A stretch of DNA of 64,000 nucleotides from CAWCDJ01 sp963794265. GTDB taxonomy: Bacteria; Acidobacteriota; Terriglobia; Bryobacterales; Bryobacteraceae. The stretch is taken from positions 1,550,001-1,614,000 of the forward strand of contig CAWCDJ010000004.1 in the NCBI GenBank assembly GCA_963794265.1, written 5' to 3'. The notes below the pieces were generated by a model, which was given only the letters and a program-made list of their open reading frames with translations, was not told the DNA's origin and searched no databases. A program made the position numbers and the translations under genes. Of this stretch, positions 25,958-34,977 are shown piece after piece. The stretch's first letter is position 1. Every line of letters begins with the position of its first letter.

Positions 25958-27054
25958 ACGCCCTCCGGTTGCCGCGCCGCCTGCCGGTAGCAGCGGGCAT
26001 AAGCTTGCGCCATCCGGCCGGGGCTGAATTCGAGGGCCCTGCGCCGGGCGCGCAGCCCCAGGTCCGAGCGCGCTCCGGAATCCAGGGCGAGCGCGCGCAG
26101 GGTTTCCGTCCACGCGCAGGGCTCTTCGGGAGAGATGAATATCGCCGCGTCCTGCCAGATTTCGCGAAGGCTCGGAATGTCGCCCAGGACCAGGGCGCAA
26201 GCCGAGAGCGCGGCTTCGAGAATGGAGAGGCCGAAGGGCTCGTACCGCGCCGGCGAGGCGTAGACCGCCGCCAGTCCGTACCGTTCGCTCAGACCGGAGA
26301 GGCTCAGCCGCCCCAGGGGCAGGCACCCGCCCAGGTCAACCAATCCGCCGTCCGGATGCGCCTGTTCACCCGCCACAAACACAGGCCACGGCAGCGCATC
26401 CGCAATGGCGGCCAGCATGGCTATGTTCTTGCCCCGGTCCCACAGGCGCCCGGCTGCCAGGATAAAGGGCTCTTTCGGCCTCGGACGAAACAGGGCGGGG
26501 CTGCGCCCGTTGGGGATCACAGCGCCGCCGGCGCGCGGCCCATAGTTTTCTTCCAGGGTGCCGAGCATGAATCGCGAGGGTGCCGTCACCAGCCGCGCGG
26601 ATTGCAAGGCCTTCACCACCGCGCGCCGGTACGGGTCCCATGCCGCGGGCGCGGGCTCTCCGTGCACCGCGCGCCACCACGAGAGCACGCAGGAATGAGC
26701 CGTAAGGACCACCGGGGCATTCCATTCCACCGTGCCGTGCCCGTAGGTGTTGAGATGGATGACGTCGGGGGCGAACCGGGCCTCCAGTTCCCGCAGCCAC
26801 GCACCGGATGCCTCGACATCCCGCCACGGGTCGTTCATCCACTCCAGCTTGAAATCGCTCGAGAACAGCCGCAGATTCCGGATCCGCCGGGCGTTATTTC
26901 GCTGCTCGGCCGACGGCTGTCCGCCCATCGTGGCCAGCACCACTTCGATGCCGTGAGGCCCCAGGGCTTCGGCGAGTTCGAGCGTGAACGTCCAGACGCC
27001 GCCCACGGTGTCTCCGGTCATCAGCACCCGCTTGACGGAGGTTGGCTCAATCAT
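25945..27054 (-). CDS. GT4-family glycosyltransferase
   Basis: Predicted 369 residues, GT-B fold. The N-terminal half has the GGVWTFTLELAEALGPHG acceptor-side glycine loop. The donor half has AAGRLWDRGKN and the EPFGLSILEAALSACALVLGD block with the conserved EX7E pair. Retaining GT4 enzymes use nucleotide sugars. The start overlaps the radical SAM stop by eight bases. It is the only glycosyltransferase in the operon that looks like an ordinary group 1 enzyme and not CgeB-like. Confidence 0.85.
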   Translation of the reverse strand: MIEPTSVKRVLMTGDTVGGVWTFTLELAEALGPHGIEVVLATMGGQPSAEQRNNARRIRNLRLFSSDFKLEWMNDPWRDVEASGAWLRELEARFAPDVIHLNTYGHGTVEWNAPVVLTAHSCVLSWWRAVHGEPAPAAWDPYRRAVVKALQSARLVTAPSRFMLGTLEENYGPRAGGAVIPNGRSPALFRPRPKEPFILAAGRLWDRGKNIAMLAAIADALPWPVFVAGEQAHPDGGLVDLGGCLPLGRLSLSGLSERYGLAAVYASPARYEPFGLSILEAALSACALVLGDIPSLREIWQDAAIFISPEEPCAWTETLRALALDSGARSDLGLRARRRALEFSPGRMAQAYARCYRQAARQPEGVCAS

Positions 27055-28336
27055 GGCACGCGGGCATCGTCTCCAAAGCGGCCAGCGTTTGCGGATGCCG
27101 CTCCTGAATGTCGCTGAATTCCTGAAAATTCTTCAGATAGTCGTCGTGAGCCCGCTCCCAGGCCGCATCGTCCGGCGCTCCCCAGCGCCGCGTGTAGTCC
27201 GGCGAGCCCGGATACGCAAACAGCGGCACCGGCTTGTTCGCCCAGACGCCGGATGCCTGCAGCCGCTGCCTCCAAGCCTCCACGTCATCGGGATCGTCCG
27301 ACTGCGATTCGAGCAGGTTGGCTTGCACGAAGGGAACGAAGCGCCGCGCGTAAATCAACCGCTCCGTCAATTCGCCGGTGGATAGTTTGCACTTCTTATC
27401 GAGCAGCTCGCGGCCCTTCACGGTGATGCTTTCGACGCCAGCTTCGATCGACACGCAGCCGCCGCGGCCGGCGAGTTCGATGCTCTCGTGGTTCCACAGG
27501 TCGATGCGGGTCTGCATGCCGAACTTGATCCGTCGCGCCGCCAGCAGTTGCAGCACGTCTTTGAACGGCAGAAAAATCTCGTCGATGAAGTACACGTATT
27601 CGATGCCCTGCGCGATCAGCCCGTCCAGTTCCGCTTCGATGGCCTCGATCGGCCGCCGGCGGAAACTGTTGCGGAAGTTGTCCTTGGCGCAGAACGTGCA
27701 GTGATAGGGACATCCGCGCGACACTTCCATCTCGGCGCCCGGCCCATCCGGGGGCGCTTCGAACCGGTGATGGTGGTGCGAGTGCCGCGCGATGGTATCG
27801 TGCTCCCAGGCGAGCGCCGGCAGTTTGGACATGTCCGAAGCGTATGGCGCGCCCTTGATCCGCACCTTGCCGGCTTCGCGAAAACAGACCGAGTCGAGGC
27901 TGCTCGAATAACCGGCCAGGCGTGGCAGGACCTCCTCGCATTCGCCCAGGACAGCCACTTCCGCGCCCAGCTTTTCGAGGGTCGCCCTGGGCGTGGTGGA
28001 GGCGTGCGGCCCTACGGCCACGAGCGTGCCCGCGACGTCCCGGACCGCGCGCGCCAGTTCCATCGGAACGCGCAACTCCGGCGGCGCGCAACGCCAGAAC
28101 AGGTAGCTCGGCGCCGTGGTCAGCACCGTGAAATCGGGGCGGAACGCCGCCAGCCTCTCGCGAATCGTCTCGGGCGGCAGCCCGTCGAGTTGCCCGTCCA
28201 GGATCTCGACTTCGTGCCCGGCGCGCTCCAGCAGCGCCTTCGAATAGCCGAATTCGAGCGGCAGGTGCGGCTCCCTGCATCCGAAATAGATGCTGCCTTC
28301 GAAGCTCCAGGGCGGGTTAATGAGCGAGTACTTCAT
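27047..28336 (-). CDS. Radical SAM protein with N-terminal B12-binding-like domain
   Basis: Predicted 429 residues. Residues 1-150 have the fold order of cobalamin-binding domains (INPPWSFEGSIYFGCREPHLPLEFGY; GHEVEILD), although the classical DxHxxG is not visible. The radical SAM core has Cys209, Cys213 and Cys216 in CPYHCTFC (CxxxCxxC) for the 4Fe-4S cluster. From memory it fits the TIGR04295 'oligosaccharide' radical SAM family, which travels with TIGR04290 methyltransferases. It may C-methylate or otherwise modify a sugar; that is inference. It overlaps the fusion gene by 20 bases. Confidence 0.8.
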   Translation of the reverse strand: MKYSLINPPWSFEGSIYFGCREPHLPLEFGYSKALLERAGHEVEILDGQLDGLPPETIRERLAAFRPDFTVLTTAPSYLFWRCAPPELRVPMELARAVRDVAGTLVAVGPHASTTPRATLEKLGAEVAVLGECEEVLPRLAGYSSSLDSVCFREAGKVRIKGAPYASDMSKLPALAWEHDTIARHSHHHHRFEAPPDGPGAEMEVSRGCPYHCTFCAKDNFRNSFRRRPIEAIEAELDGLIAQGIEYVYFIDEIFLPFKDVLQLLAARRIKFGMQTRIDLWNHESIELAGRGGCVSIEAGVESITVKGRELLDKKCKLSTGELTERLIYARRFVPFVQANLLESQSDDPDDVEAWRQRLQASGVWANKPVPLFAYPGSPDYTRRWGAPDDAAWERAHDDYLKNFQEFSDIQERHPQTLAALETMPACHD

Positions 28337-30362
28337 AGATCGCACCCGATGCGGCAAGTTGACGTCCGGCCGCCCGGCCGCGCGATTCCAGAAGCCAGCG
28401 ATACAGCATTTCGACCCCCTGCCGCACATTCACTTTAGGCGCCCAGCCGGTGGCGGCCTTGAATTTGCGCGTGTCCGAAACGTAATAGCGCTGGTCGCCG
28501 GACCGCCAGTCTTTCCACCGGAGGTTGGGCTTCGAACCGCAGATAGCGCCGATCATCTCCATGAGTTCCAGCAGGCTGGCGGTGTTGCCCAGGCCACCTC
28601 CGATGTTGAAGGCCTGTCCCGCCAGCGTGTGGCTGTTGGATTGCGCCAGAAGAAGCGCGTCCACCAGGTCGTCCACGAACAGCAGGTCCCGCACCTGCAT
28701 TCCGTCGCCGTAAATGACGATGGGTTTGTCCTCGATGGCGCGAATCAGGAAATGCGCCACCCATCCCTGGTCTTCCGTGCCCATCTGGTGCGCGCCGTAA
28801 ATGCAGCTCATGCGGAAGACCAGGGCGGGGATGCCGAACGTGCGGGCGTAATCCAGCACGTACTGGTCGGCCGCCCCTTTCGAGCAGCCGTACGGGCTAT
28901 GAAAATCGAGCGGGCGCCCTTCGTGGATGCCGGTCCGGGTGGCGGCATCGAGCGGCTGATAGCGCGTGCAGTTGGCTTCGAGCGGCAGGTCGGTAAGCGC
29001 TCCGTAGACTTTGTTGGTAGAGGTGTAGATCAGCGGCGGCGGGCATTCCAGGGCGCGGACCTCCTCCAGAAGGTTGACGGTCCCGCGGACGTTCACTTCG
29101 AAATCGTGAATCGGGTCGAGCAGGCTGCTGGTCACGGCCACTTGTGCGGCGAAGTGGAAAACCTGGTCGGCTCCGCGCACGGCCGCGCGCAGCGGCTGCC
29201 GGTCCCGCACATCCGCTACCTCTACCCTCAGCCGGTCGCCATGCCGCTCTCGCAGCCAGGAAAGGTTCTGCTCTACTCCCGGCCGCGACAGGTCGTCGAA
29301 TACCAGAACCGGGCGTCCCGACGAGAGCAGCCGGTCGGCCAGGTTGCTGCCGATGAAGCCCGCGCCGCCGGTGATCAGTACGTGCCTTTGCTGGCGTCCG
29401 ACCGAACGGGGTTTGGCGTCGCGGCGCGCAACTTCGCGCACTTTTTCCAGTCCGCCATCGGCCCAAAGCTGGAACAGGAGTTTGGGCGTTCCCCCCGCCC
29501 GTTTCAAGCCGAAATGGAATTCACGCTCGTCCAGGCGGGAAGCATCGTAAGCGGCGGGGTCGCGGTCGTACAGCGATTCCCAGTAGAGTCTCTCCACCGG
29601 AGCATCCAGGGCCTCCGCCAGCGCCCGCACCTGGGCGCTCTCCTCGCCTCGCCAGGTGGAAAAACCCGTCTGCGTGATCCAGACCTGCGCCCGCGAGCCC
29701 CCGCGTTTGAGGCGCTCCCGCACCTGCATGATTTCCGCTTCCCATCCCGCCCAGGGAAACTCGGAGGTCCCCGGAAACCCGTGCACCGAGACGGCGTCGA
29801 TGTATTGCAGAACGCCGCGCTCGCACATCAGCGCGATCCAATCCGGGTCGGTGGGCCACGTCCCGGGAAGGACGGTCTTCTTGCCCCGCTTGCGCGCCCA
29901 GTACGCCGCGGCGCCGATCATTTCGCTGAAGATCTGCCATTCCGGGTCGATGCGCGTGTCCCATTCGTCCTGGTTGTTGGGCTGGTTCCAGAGTTCGAGC
30001 CACTCGAAATAGTCGCCGAACCTTGTGATCATCACGTCGATGAAATCGGCATATGCCTTGGGCGTCTGCGGAGGCGACGAGAACTTCGGCACGGTCCCCA
30101 GGCACGGCGGAGTATGCACGAAGCACGGCAGGATCCTGACGTCCTGGGCCAGTCGCGGCAGCAGCCACGCGTACCAGCCATCCCCTTCGGACGTGTACCA
30201 ATCCGCCCAGCAGAAAGCGATTCGGAGTTCTCCCACACCGAGCGCCCGCATGTCCTGCAATACGGCCTCGACGCGCTCGCGGTCACCCGGCCGGAACCAC
30301 TCCACCAGTCCTACCCGGGGGGCGCGCGCGGTGCGGCCGTGCGGCTTGGAGGGTTTCTTCAT
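28317..30362 (-). CDS. Pseudo-glycosidase / CDP-paratose 2-epimerase-like fusion
   Basis: Predicted 681 residues; the ATG overlaps the upstream SDR stop (ATGA). Residues 15-310 form a clan GH-A barrel in normal order: strand 1 GLVEWFRPGD, then LELWNQPNN (Gln127 where the acid/base Glu belongs) and WITQTGF (Gln231 where the nucleophile belongs). Both codons are CAG. Residues 326-681 are an extended SDR with GGAGFIGSN and TSTNKVYG, DFHSPYGCSKGAADQY, RMSCIYG and GTEDQGWVAHFL, very like CDP-paratose (tyvelose) 2-epimerase. The glycosidase half has thus lost its catalytic residues and may bind a sugar or hold the epimerase in place. The permuted relative at 18571 keeps both Glu. Confidence 0.82.
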   Translation of the reverse strand: MKKPSKPHGRTARAPRVGLVEWFRPGDRERVEAVLQDMRALGVGELRIAFCWADWYTSEGDGWYAWLLPRLAQDVRILPCFVHTPPCLGTVPKFSSPPQTPKAYADFIDVMITRFGDYFEWLELWNQPNNQDEWDTRIDPEWQIFSEMIGAAAYWARKRGKKTVLPGTWPTDPDWIALMCERGVLQYIDAVSVHGFPGTSEFPWAGWEAEIMQVRERLKRGGSRAQVWITQTGFSTWRGEESAQVRALAEALDAPVERLYWESLYDRDPAAYDASRLDEREFHFGLKRAGGTPKLLFQLWADGGLEKVREVARRDAKPRSVGRQQRHVLITGGAGFIGSNLADRLLSSGRPVLVFDDLSRPGVEQNLSWLRERHGDRLRVEVADVRDRQPLRAAVRGADQVFHFAAQVAVTSSLLDPIHDFEVNVRGTVNLLEEVRALECPPPLIYTSTNKVYGALTDLPLEANCTRYQPLDAATRTGIHEGRPLDFHSPYGCSKGAADQYVLDYARTFGIPALVFRMSCIYGAHQMGTEDQGWVAHFLIRAIEDKPIVIYGDGMQVRDLLFVDDLVDALLLAQSNSHTLAGQAFNIGGGLGNTASLLELMEMIGAICGSKPNLRWKDWRSGDQRYYVSDTRKFKAATGWAPKVNVRQGVEMLYRWLLESRGRAAGRQLAASGAIYEVLAH

Positions 30363-31480
30363 ACCATCAACCCCCGGGCGGCCAGTTCGGCCCGCGCTTC
30401 CAATCCGCGGTCTTCGGCCGTCTGCTCCTCCAGCCAGGCGGCCAGGTCCTCCAGACCCTGCTCCAGCCGCACCTGCGGCTCGAACCCGAGCACACGCTTT
30501 GCGTTGGTGATATCGGCAAAACAATGGCGGATGTCGCCGGCCCTGTATTTTCCGGTCACTTCGGGAATAATGTCGCGCCGCCCCAGCGCGCGCACGGTGC
30601 GCTCGGCAACCTCGAGCACCGTCATCGCCACGCCGCTCGAGACGTTCAGCGCACAGCCCGCCGCCTCGGGTTTCTCGAGCGCCATCCGGCAGGCGCGGGC
30701 CACATCGTAGACGCTGACGAAGTCGCGCTTCTGCCGCCCGTCCTCGAAGATCAGCGGCGCCCTCCCGTTCAGCACGCGCGAGGCGAAGTTGCTCAGCACT
30801 CCCGTGTACGGGTTCGAAAGCGCCTGGTAGGGCCCGTACGTGTTGAAGAACCGCAGCGCCACGGTACCGATCCCGTAAGCTCGCCCGATCGTCAGGCAGA
30901 GGCGCTCCTGGGAATATTTCGAGAGCGCGTAGACCGATGCCAGGTGCGGCGGCTTCTCCTCGGGAGTGGGCGCCGGATGAAGCGTTTCGCCGTTCTGATC
31001 CCGGACCTCCCAGTCGCCCGCCCTGAGCCTCTCAAGTGGCCTCTCCACCGGAGGAGTAACTTCTCCGCGCGAGTTTCGATACAGGCCTTCGCCGTAGATA
31101 CTCATGCTCGAGGCGACAACCAGGCGCTCCACGGGGTGTCCCTGGGTAATCGCTTCCAGCAGGGCCGTGGTTCCAAGGCAGTTGACGCTGACATATTCCG
31201 ACATCTGGTACATGCTTTGTCCGACGCCCACCAGCGCCACGAAATGAAAGACCCCGTCCACGCGGTCGAGCGCCCGGCCGAGCACCGACGGATCCCGGAC
31301 GTCACCCCGGATCAGTTCCACATCGCGGTTCAGATACGAGGGCCGCTCCCGCGCGGCTCCATGCACCTGCGGTAACAGCGCATCAAGAGCCCTGACCCGA
31401 TATCCCCGGTTCAATAACTCGCTCGCCAGGTGCGCTCCGATGAATCCCGCGCCGCCTGTAATCAGAATGTTCTTTCCCAT
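30359..31480 (-). CDS. NAD-dependent sugar-nucleotide epimerase/dehydratase (extended SDR)
   Basis: Predicted 373 residues. The Rossmann loop TGGAGFIG is at residues 8-15, the catalytic triad region is VASSMSIYGEG and YALSKYSQE (YxxxK), and RFFNTYGPYQ and RQKRDFVSVYDVARA follow. It is of the UDP-glucose 4-epimerase / dTDP-glucose dehydratase class; the exact reaction cannot be told. It is the first gene of the 12-gene minus-strand operon, so the promoter should lie in the divergent region just upstream. Confidence 0.85.
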   Translation of the reverse strand: MGKNILITGGAGFIGAHLASELLNRGYRVRALDALLPQVHGAARERPSYLNRDVELIRGDVRDPSVLGRALDRVDGVFHFVALVGVGQSMYQMSEYVSVNCLGTTALLEAITQGHPVERLVVASSMSIYGEGLYRNSRGEVTPPVERPLERLRAGDWEVRDQNGETLHPAPTPEEKPPHLASVYALSKYSQERLCLTIGRAYGIGTVALRFFNTYGPYQALSNPYTGVLSNFASRVLNGRAPLIFEDGRQKRDFVSVYDVARACRMALEKPEAAGCALNVSSGVAMTVLEVAERTVRALGRRDIIPEVTGKYRAGDIRHCFADITNAKRVLGFEPQVRLEQGLEDLAAWLEEQTAEDRGLEARAELAARGLMV

Positions 31481-31781
31481 GTGTGTTGTTCGCTGCTCCA
31501 GACGGCACCCGGCGCTCGCCCGAGCCCCTCGGCCGTCCGTCCCCCACAGCTTCTGCTGGGTATTATGCCAACTTACGAACTCCGGCGATGTTCATATCTT
31601 TACTTACTCTTGGGGGCGCGTGCGCCCGTTTACTGTTGATCCCCAGTGGGCCGTGTTGCAGGATACCCGGCGGTTAATCGATGCGCCCGGCGCTCACCCC
31701 GGCGCTTCGAAACGGACATTCAGCGGCGGATCCCCGCCGGTACACTGGATCCTGGAGACGGGAAGGTTCCGCCCGGGTAAG
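31481..31781. other. Divergent intergenic region at the head of the glycan operon
   Basis: About 300 bases between the glycan operon and the acyltransferase gene. It holds an AT-rich patch (about 31560-31635), suitable for promoters, and a short inverted repeat GGCGG/CCGCC (about 31723-31736). I see no ORF, RNA gene or named operator. No consensus sigma-70 pair is clear. Confidence 0.4.
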
Positions 31782-32828
31782 ATGGCCGTCGAGATCCTGG
31801 ATTCCATCGAGAGCCTGGAGCGGCTCGAACCCGCTTGGCATCACGTATGGCAACGCGACCCGGACGCGACGCCGTTTCAGAGCCCGGCGTGGCTGTTGCC
31901 GTGGACGCGCCATCTTTGGGGCGGCGGCAGGCTTCGGGTTCTGGCCTTGCGAAAATGCTCCCGTCTGGTTGCGGTTGCGCCATTCTTCATCTGGGAACCC
32001 GGAGTCGGGCCTGAGGCGCGGCGCCTTTCGTTCCTCGGCTCCGGCGTGTCCGACTATCTGGGAATGACATGCCTTCCCGAATACCGGGCGGAAGCTTCCG
32101 AGGCCGTGATTCGCTGGGTCGCGGACCCCGGTGCCGAGTGGGCCGAGGCGGATCTCCAGGAACTGCGCCCCGGCTCGCCGCTGCTACAGGCCGCTTCTAT
32201 CGTACCGGCCGCACCCTCGGAATGTAGCGCCTGCCCCGTTCTGAGACTGCGCGCCACCTTCGCGGACCAACTTGCCGAGGTCCAACCTGCTCTCCGGCGG
32301 AACCTCCGCACGGCGGAAAAGCGGCTCGAAGCCGCGGGCAGGGTCGAGTTTGTTCGCGGCGACCCCCTCAACAGCAAGCATCTGCTCAATTGCCTGTTCG
32401 AGTTACACGCCAGGAGGTGGAACCAGCGCGGCGAAGCCGGCATGTTTTCGACCAGGTCTCTCTGCGCCTTTCATTGGGAGCTGGCCAACGGCACCTGCTG
32501 CGGCGGCATGCTGCGGATTTACGGACTCTTGCTAAATGACCGCTACCTCGCGGTGCAGTATAACCTGTCGGCGAAAGGCCGCACTTATGCCTACCAGGCG
32601 GGTTTCGATCCGGCACAGGCGCGCTTGAGCCCGGGCGCGGTATTGTTGGCCTATTCGATTCGGGAAGCAATTGCGCAAGGGGACCGCGAATTCGACTTCC
32701 TCAGGCATCCGGCGCCTTTCAAGCATGACTGGGGCGCAGCCGCCGTTCCGAACCGGCGCCTGCTGATTCGAAGATGTCCGCACCGGTTCGGCAGACCGGC
32801 CGAAGAGCGCCGTTGGTTCTCTCGCTGA
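31782..32828 (+). CDS. FemAB / BioF2-like (GNAT) acyltransferase
   Basis: Predicted 348 residues. The family pattern is seen in RLRVLALRKCSRLVAVAPFF near the N terminus and in the C-terminal half: a YLAVQYN strand, YAYQAGFDPAQARLSPGAVLLAYSIREAIAQG and FDFLRHPAPFKHDWG. These proteins transfer acyl or aminoacyl groups in polysaccharide or cell-wall pathways. The frame is open well upstream, but the start at 31782 is placed where the family homology begins. It is divergent from the glycan operon and probably works with it. Confidence 0.7.
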   Translation: MAVEILDSIESLERLEPAWHHVWQRDPDATPFQSPAWLLPWTRHLWGGGRLRVLALRKCSRLVAVAPFFIWEPGVGPEARRLSFLGSGVSDYLGMTCLPEYRAEASEAVIRWVADPGAEWAEADLQELRPGSPLLQAASIVPAAPSECSACPVLRLRATFADQLAEVQPALRRNLRTAEKRLEAAGRVEFVRGDPLNSKHLLNCLFELHARRWNQRGEAGMFSTRSLCAFHWELANGTCCGGMLRIYGLLLNDRYLAVQYNLSAKGRTYAYQAGFDPAQARLSPGAVLLAYSIREAIAQGDREFDFLRHPAPFKHDWGAAAVPNRRLLIRRCPHRFGRPAEERRWFSR

Positions 32829-32932
32829 CACCCGGCGGCGCGCGGGCGTTTCCGATCGCACAGCACGCCGGCTCTGATCGATGGCCTTGCGCCCCGGTAG
32901 TTGCGAAACTTTGTAAGAGGGGAGATACGACA

Positions 32933-33841
32933 ATGGCAAAACACTCTGGCGGCCCGGAGGAGCTCCTGCAAACCGAGTTACAAGAGTTACTGGACGCGGA
33001 AAAGCAGTTGGTCCGCGCCCTGCCGAAAATGGCCAGATCCGCAAACGACGATGAACTGGAGCAGGCTCTCCGCCGGCATCTGGAAATTACCAGGAACCAG
33101 GTAGAGCGGCTGTCCGAGGTCTTCGAATCTCTCGACATGCGCCCGCGCAGCCGGCCTTCGAAGGGCATGAAAGGCATCGTCGAAGAGGGCAGCGAGATGC
33201 TCGAATCGAAATTCGAAGGCGAGCTCCTCGATTCGGCGATCAGCGGATCCGCCCGAAAGGTCGAACACTACGAAATCGCGGGCTATGAGAGCGCCCGCTC
33301 GCTCGCGCAGCAGCTTGGCCAGAGGAACGCCGTCGAGTTGCTGAATCAGACCCTGCGCGAGGAAATCGAGGCCGACCGGGTACTGGCGCAAATCTCGAAA
33401 CGGCTGTCGAAGAGCAAACCGGCCTCCCGGAAAGCCACGGCATCCGCGCCGGCACGCTCGCGCGCCACGCGGAGAACGGGGGCGAGTTCCCGCGGAAACA
33501 CCGGCAGGCGCGGAGCGGTCAAGATCGGGCGCCTGGAGCGCGTGCTGACCGATCCCTCCGAGATCCGCGACTGGGCCGAACAGCGCGGCGCCGTGCCTTC
33601 CTGCGTGAGGGGCACGGGTGGACGCGGCGATATCGGCATGATCCGGCTGGATTTCCCGGGCTACAGCGGCGAAAAGTCCCTCGACCGGATTTCCTGGGAC
33701 GATTGGTCCCGCAAATTCGAAGACAACGCCCTGGCCCTCATCGTCCAGGATCAGACGGCCCGCGGGCAGAAGAGCAACTTCAATAAACTGGTGAAGCGCG
33801 CCGCCGTCGAGCAGCGCCCGCGCGCGAAGGCCGCACGGTAG
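32933..33841 (+). CDS. DUF892 (YciF-like) protein with a basic linker and extra C-terminal domain
   Basis: Predicted 302 residues. Residues about 8-155 match DUF892/YciF, a ferritin-like four-helix fold (LLDAEKQLVRALPKMA, HLEITRNQVERLSEVFESL, YEIAGYESARSLAQQLG, EIEADRVLAQI). A Ser/Arg/Ala-rich basic linker (about 160-195) leads to a second domain of about 100 residues containing RISWDDWSRKFEDNALALIVQD. Its family I do not recognise. The protein may bind DNA through the basic part, which is a guess. GAGGGGAG precedes the ATG. Confidence 0.7.
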   Translation: MAKHSGGPEELLQTELQELLDAEKQLVRALPKMARSANDDELEQALRRHLEITRNQVERLSEVFESLDMRPRSRPSKGMKGIVEEGSEMLESKFEGELLDSAISGSARKVEHYEIAGYESARSLAQQLGQRNAVELLNQTLREEIEADRVLAQISKRLSKSKPASRKATASAPARSRATRRTGASSRGNTGRRGAVKIGRLERVLTDPSEIRDWAEQRGAVPSCVRGTGGRGDIGMIRLDFPGYSGEKSLDRISWDDWSRKFEDNALALIVQDQTARGQKSNFNKLVKRAAVEQRPRAKAAR

Positions 33842-33879
33842 CCGGCCGGCGCCTGCCGCGGCCGAATGCGCGGTTCAAG

Positions 33880-34977
33880 TCAGCCGGCCGGTTGCGCCCG
33901 CTGCTGCTGGAAGGACGCTCTTGCGTCCCGCGCCGACGCGTTTCCCAAGTAGTGCACGGCGAACCTGAGGCACAGCGATCCGGCCACGCCGAAAAAGGCG
34001 GCGGCCTTTGCCGCCTTTCGGGATTTGCCAGGGACGAACGAGAACGCCAGGCTGGCGGCCGTCATGGCGGTGGCGGCTTTCCATAAGAGGCCGGGAGCGC
34101 CCCGCCGAAACGGCTCCCCCACCTTCGGAATCGCCGATGCCGCCCGCTCTACCTTCCGCGCGGCGGCAATCTCCGCCACTCGCGCCGCCGTTCCGAAAAC
34201 ATGCGTGATTCTTCGGGCAGCCGGGTGCGCGGACGACAGGTTGGCGATCGAACCGGCTGCGACCGCTCCGGATGACGCAAACAGCACCGGCATCCAGCGC
34301 CTCGATTCCTGCCAGATCGGGATCGCCGTACTCGAGACCAGCACGCCCGTGTAAGTTGCCAGGGCCGCGCCGAATATCCCGGAAACGTAGCCGCTGATCT
34401 CTCCGACTTTCCCGGCGAGACCGCCGCGGTTCAACAGAAGGCCCGTCAATATCGCACTCGGCGCGGCCGCCGCTAAGATCCACGCGCCCATGTTCATGGG
34501 GGACGTGGGCCGGAAGACCCGCAGCATGTACAGGAATCGCATCGGGCGGCCCAGGTCGTGCACCAGCAGTGCCGCCCCGGTGGTCGAGCCGACGATTCCG
34601 ATCCAGTGGCAGGTTCGCGAGAGCCGGCGCAGTTCGCGTTCGTGCGGAGGCGTGAGTTGGATCGCCGCGCCCAGCGTCAGCGCCGCACCCGCCGCCCCGC
34701 CGAAGAAATAGTAGAGCGGAATATCGATGCTCCACACGGATTCCTTAAGCAGCGGACGGTCGTAATAGGTTGTATCTGCGTCCGTGATTCGCGGCACCTG
34801 GTCCCACGCAGCCGGCGCGATGCGCTTGAGGTGCCGATCCTCTTGCCGCGCCTCCTGCTGCGCAGCTTCGCCTTCGAGGGCGGCGATCCGGGTGTCCACG
34901 TCTCTTCCATCCGTCCGGACCGGGTCCACGCTGTCCGGATACCGCACGCGCTCGCCTGCTCTGAGTGTGGTAGTCAT
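33880..34977 (-). CDS. nrfD: NrfD-like membrane subunit of the formate dehydrogenase
   Basis: Predicted 365 residues, starting at the ATG that overlaps the ferredoxin stop (ATGA). After an acidic, soluble N-terminal part (about residues 1-80) come IPLYYFFGGAAGAALTLGA and several further membrane helices, with DLGRPMRFLYMLRVFRPTSPMNMGAW, the hallmark of NrfD/PsrC. Such subunits anchor the complex in the membrane and hand electrons to quinone. It is the last of the three formate dehydrogenase genes. There is no haem-binding cytochrome subunit, so this protein takes that role. Confidence 0.85.
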   Translation of the reverse strand: MTTTLRAGERVRYPDSVDPVRTDGRDVDTRIAALEGEAAQQEARQEDRHLKRIAPAAWDQVPRITDADTTYYDRPLLKESVWSIDIPLYYFFGGAAGAALTLGAAIQLTPPHERELRRLSRTCHWIGIVGSTTGAALLVHDLGRPMRFLYMLRVFRPTSPMNMGAWILAAAAPSAILTGLLLNRGGLAGKVGEISGYVSGIFGAALATYTGVLVSSTAIPIWQESRRWMPVLFASSGAVAAGSIANLSSAHPAARRITHVFGTAARVAEIAAARKVERAASAIPKVGEPFRRGAPGLLWKAATAMTAASLAFSFVPGKSRKAAKAAAFFGVAGSLCLRFAVHYLGNASARDARASFQQQRAQPAG

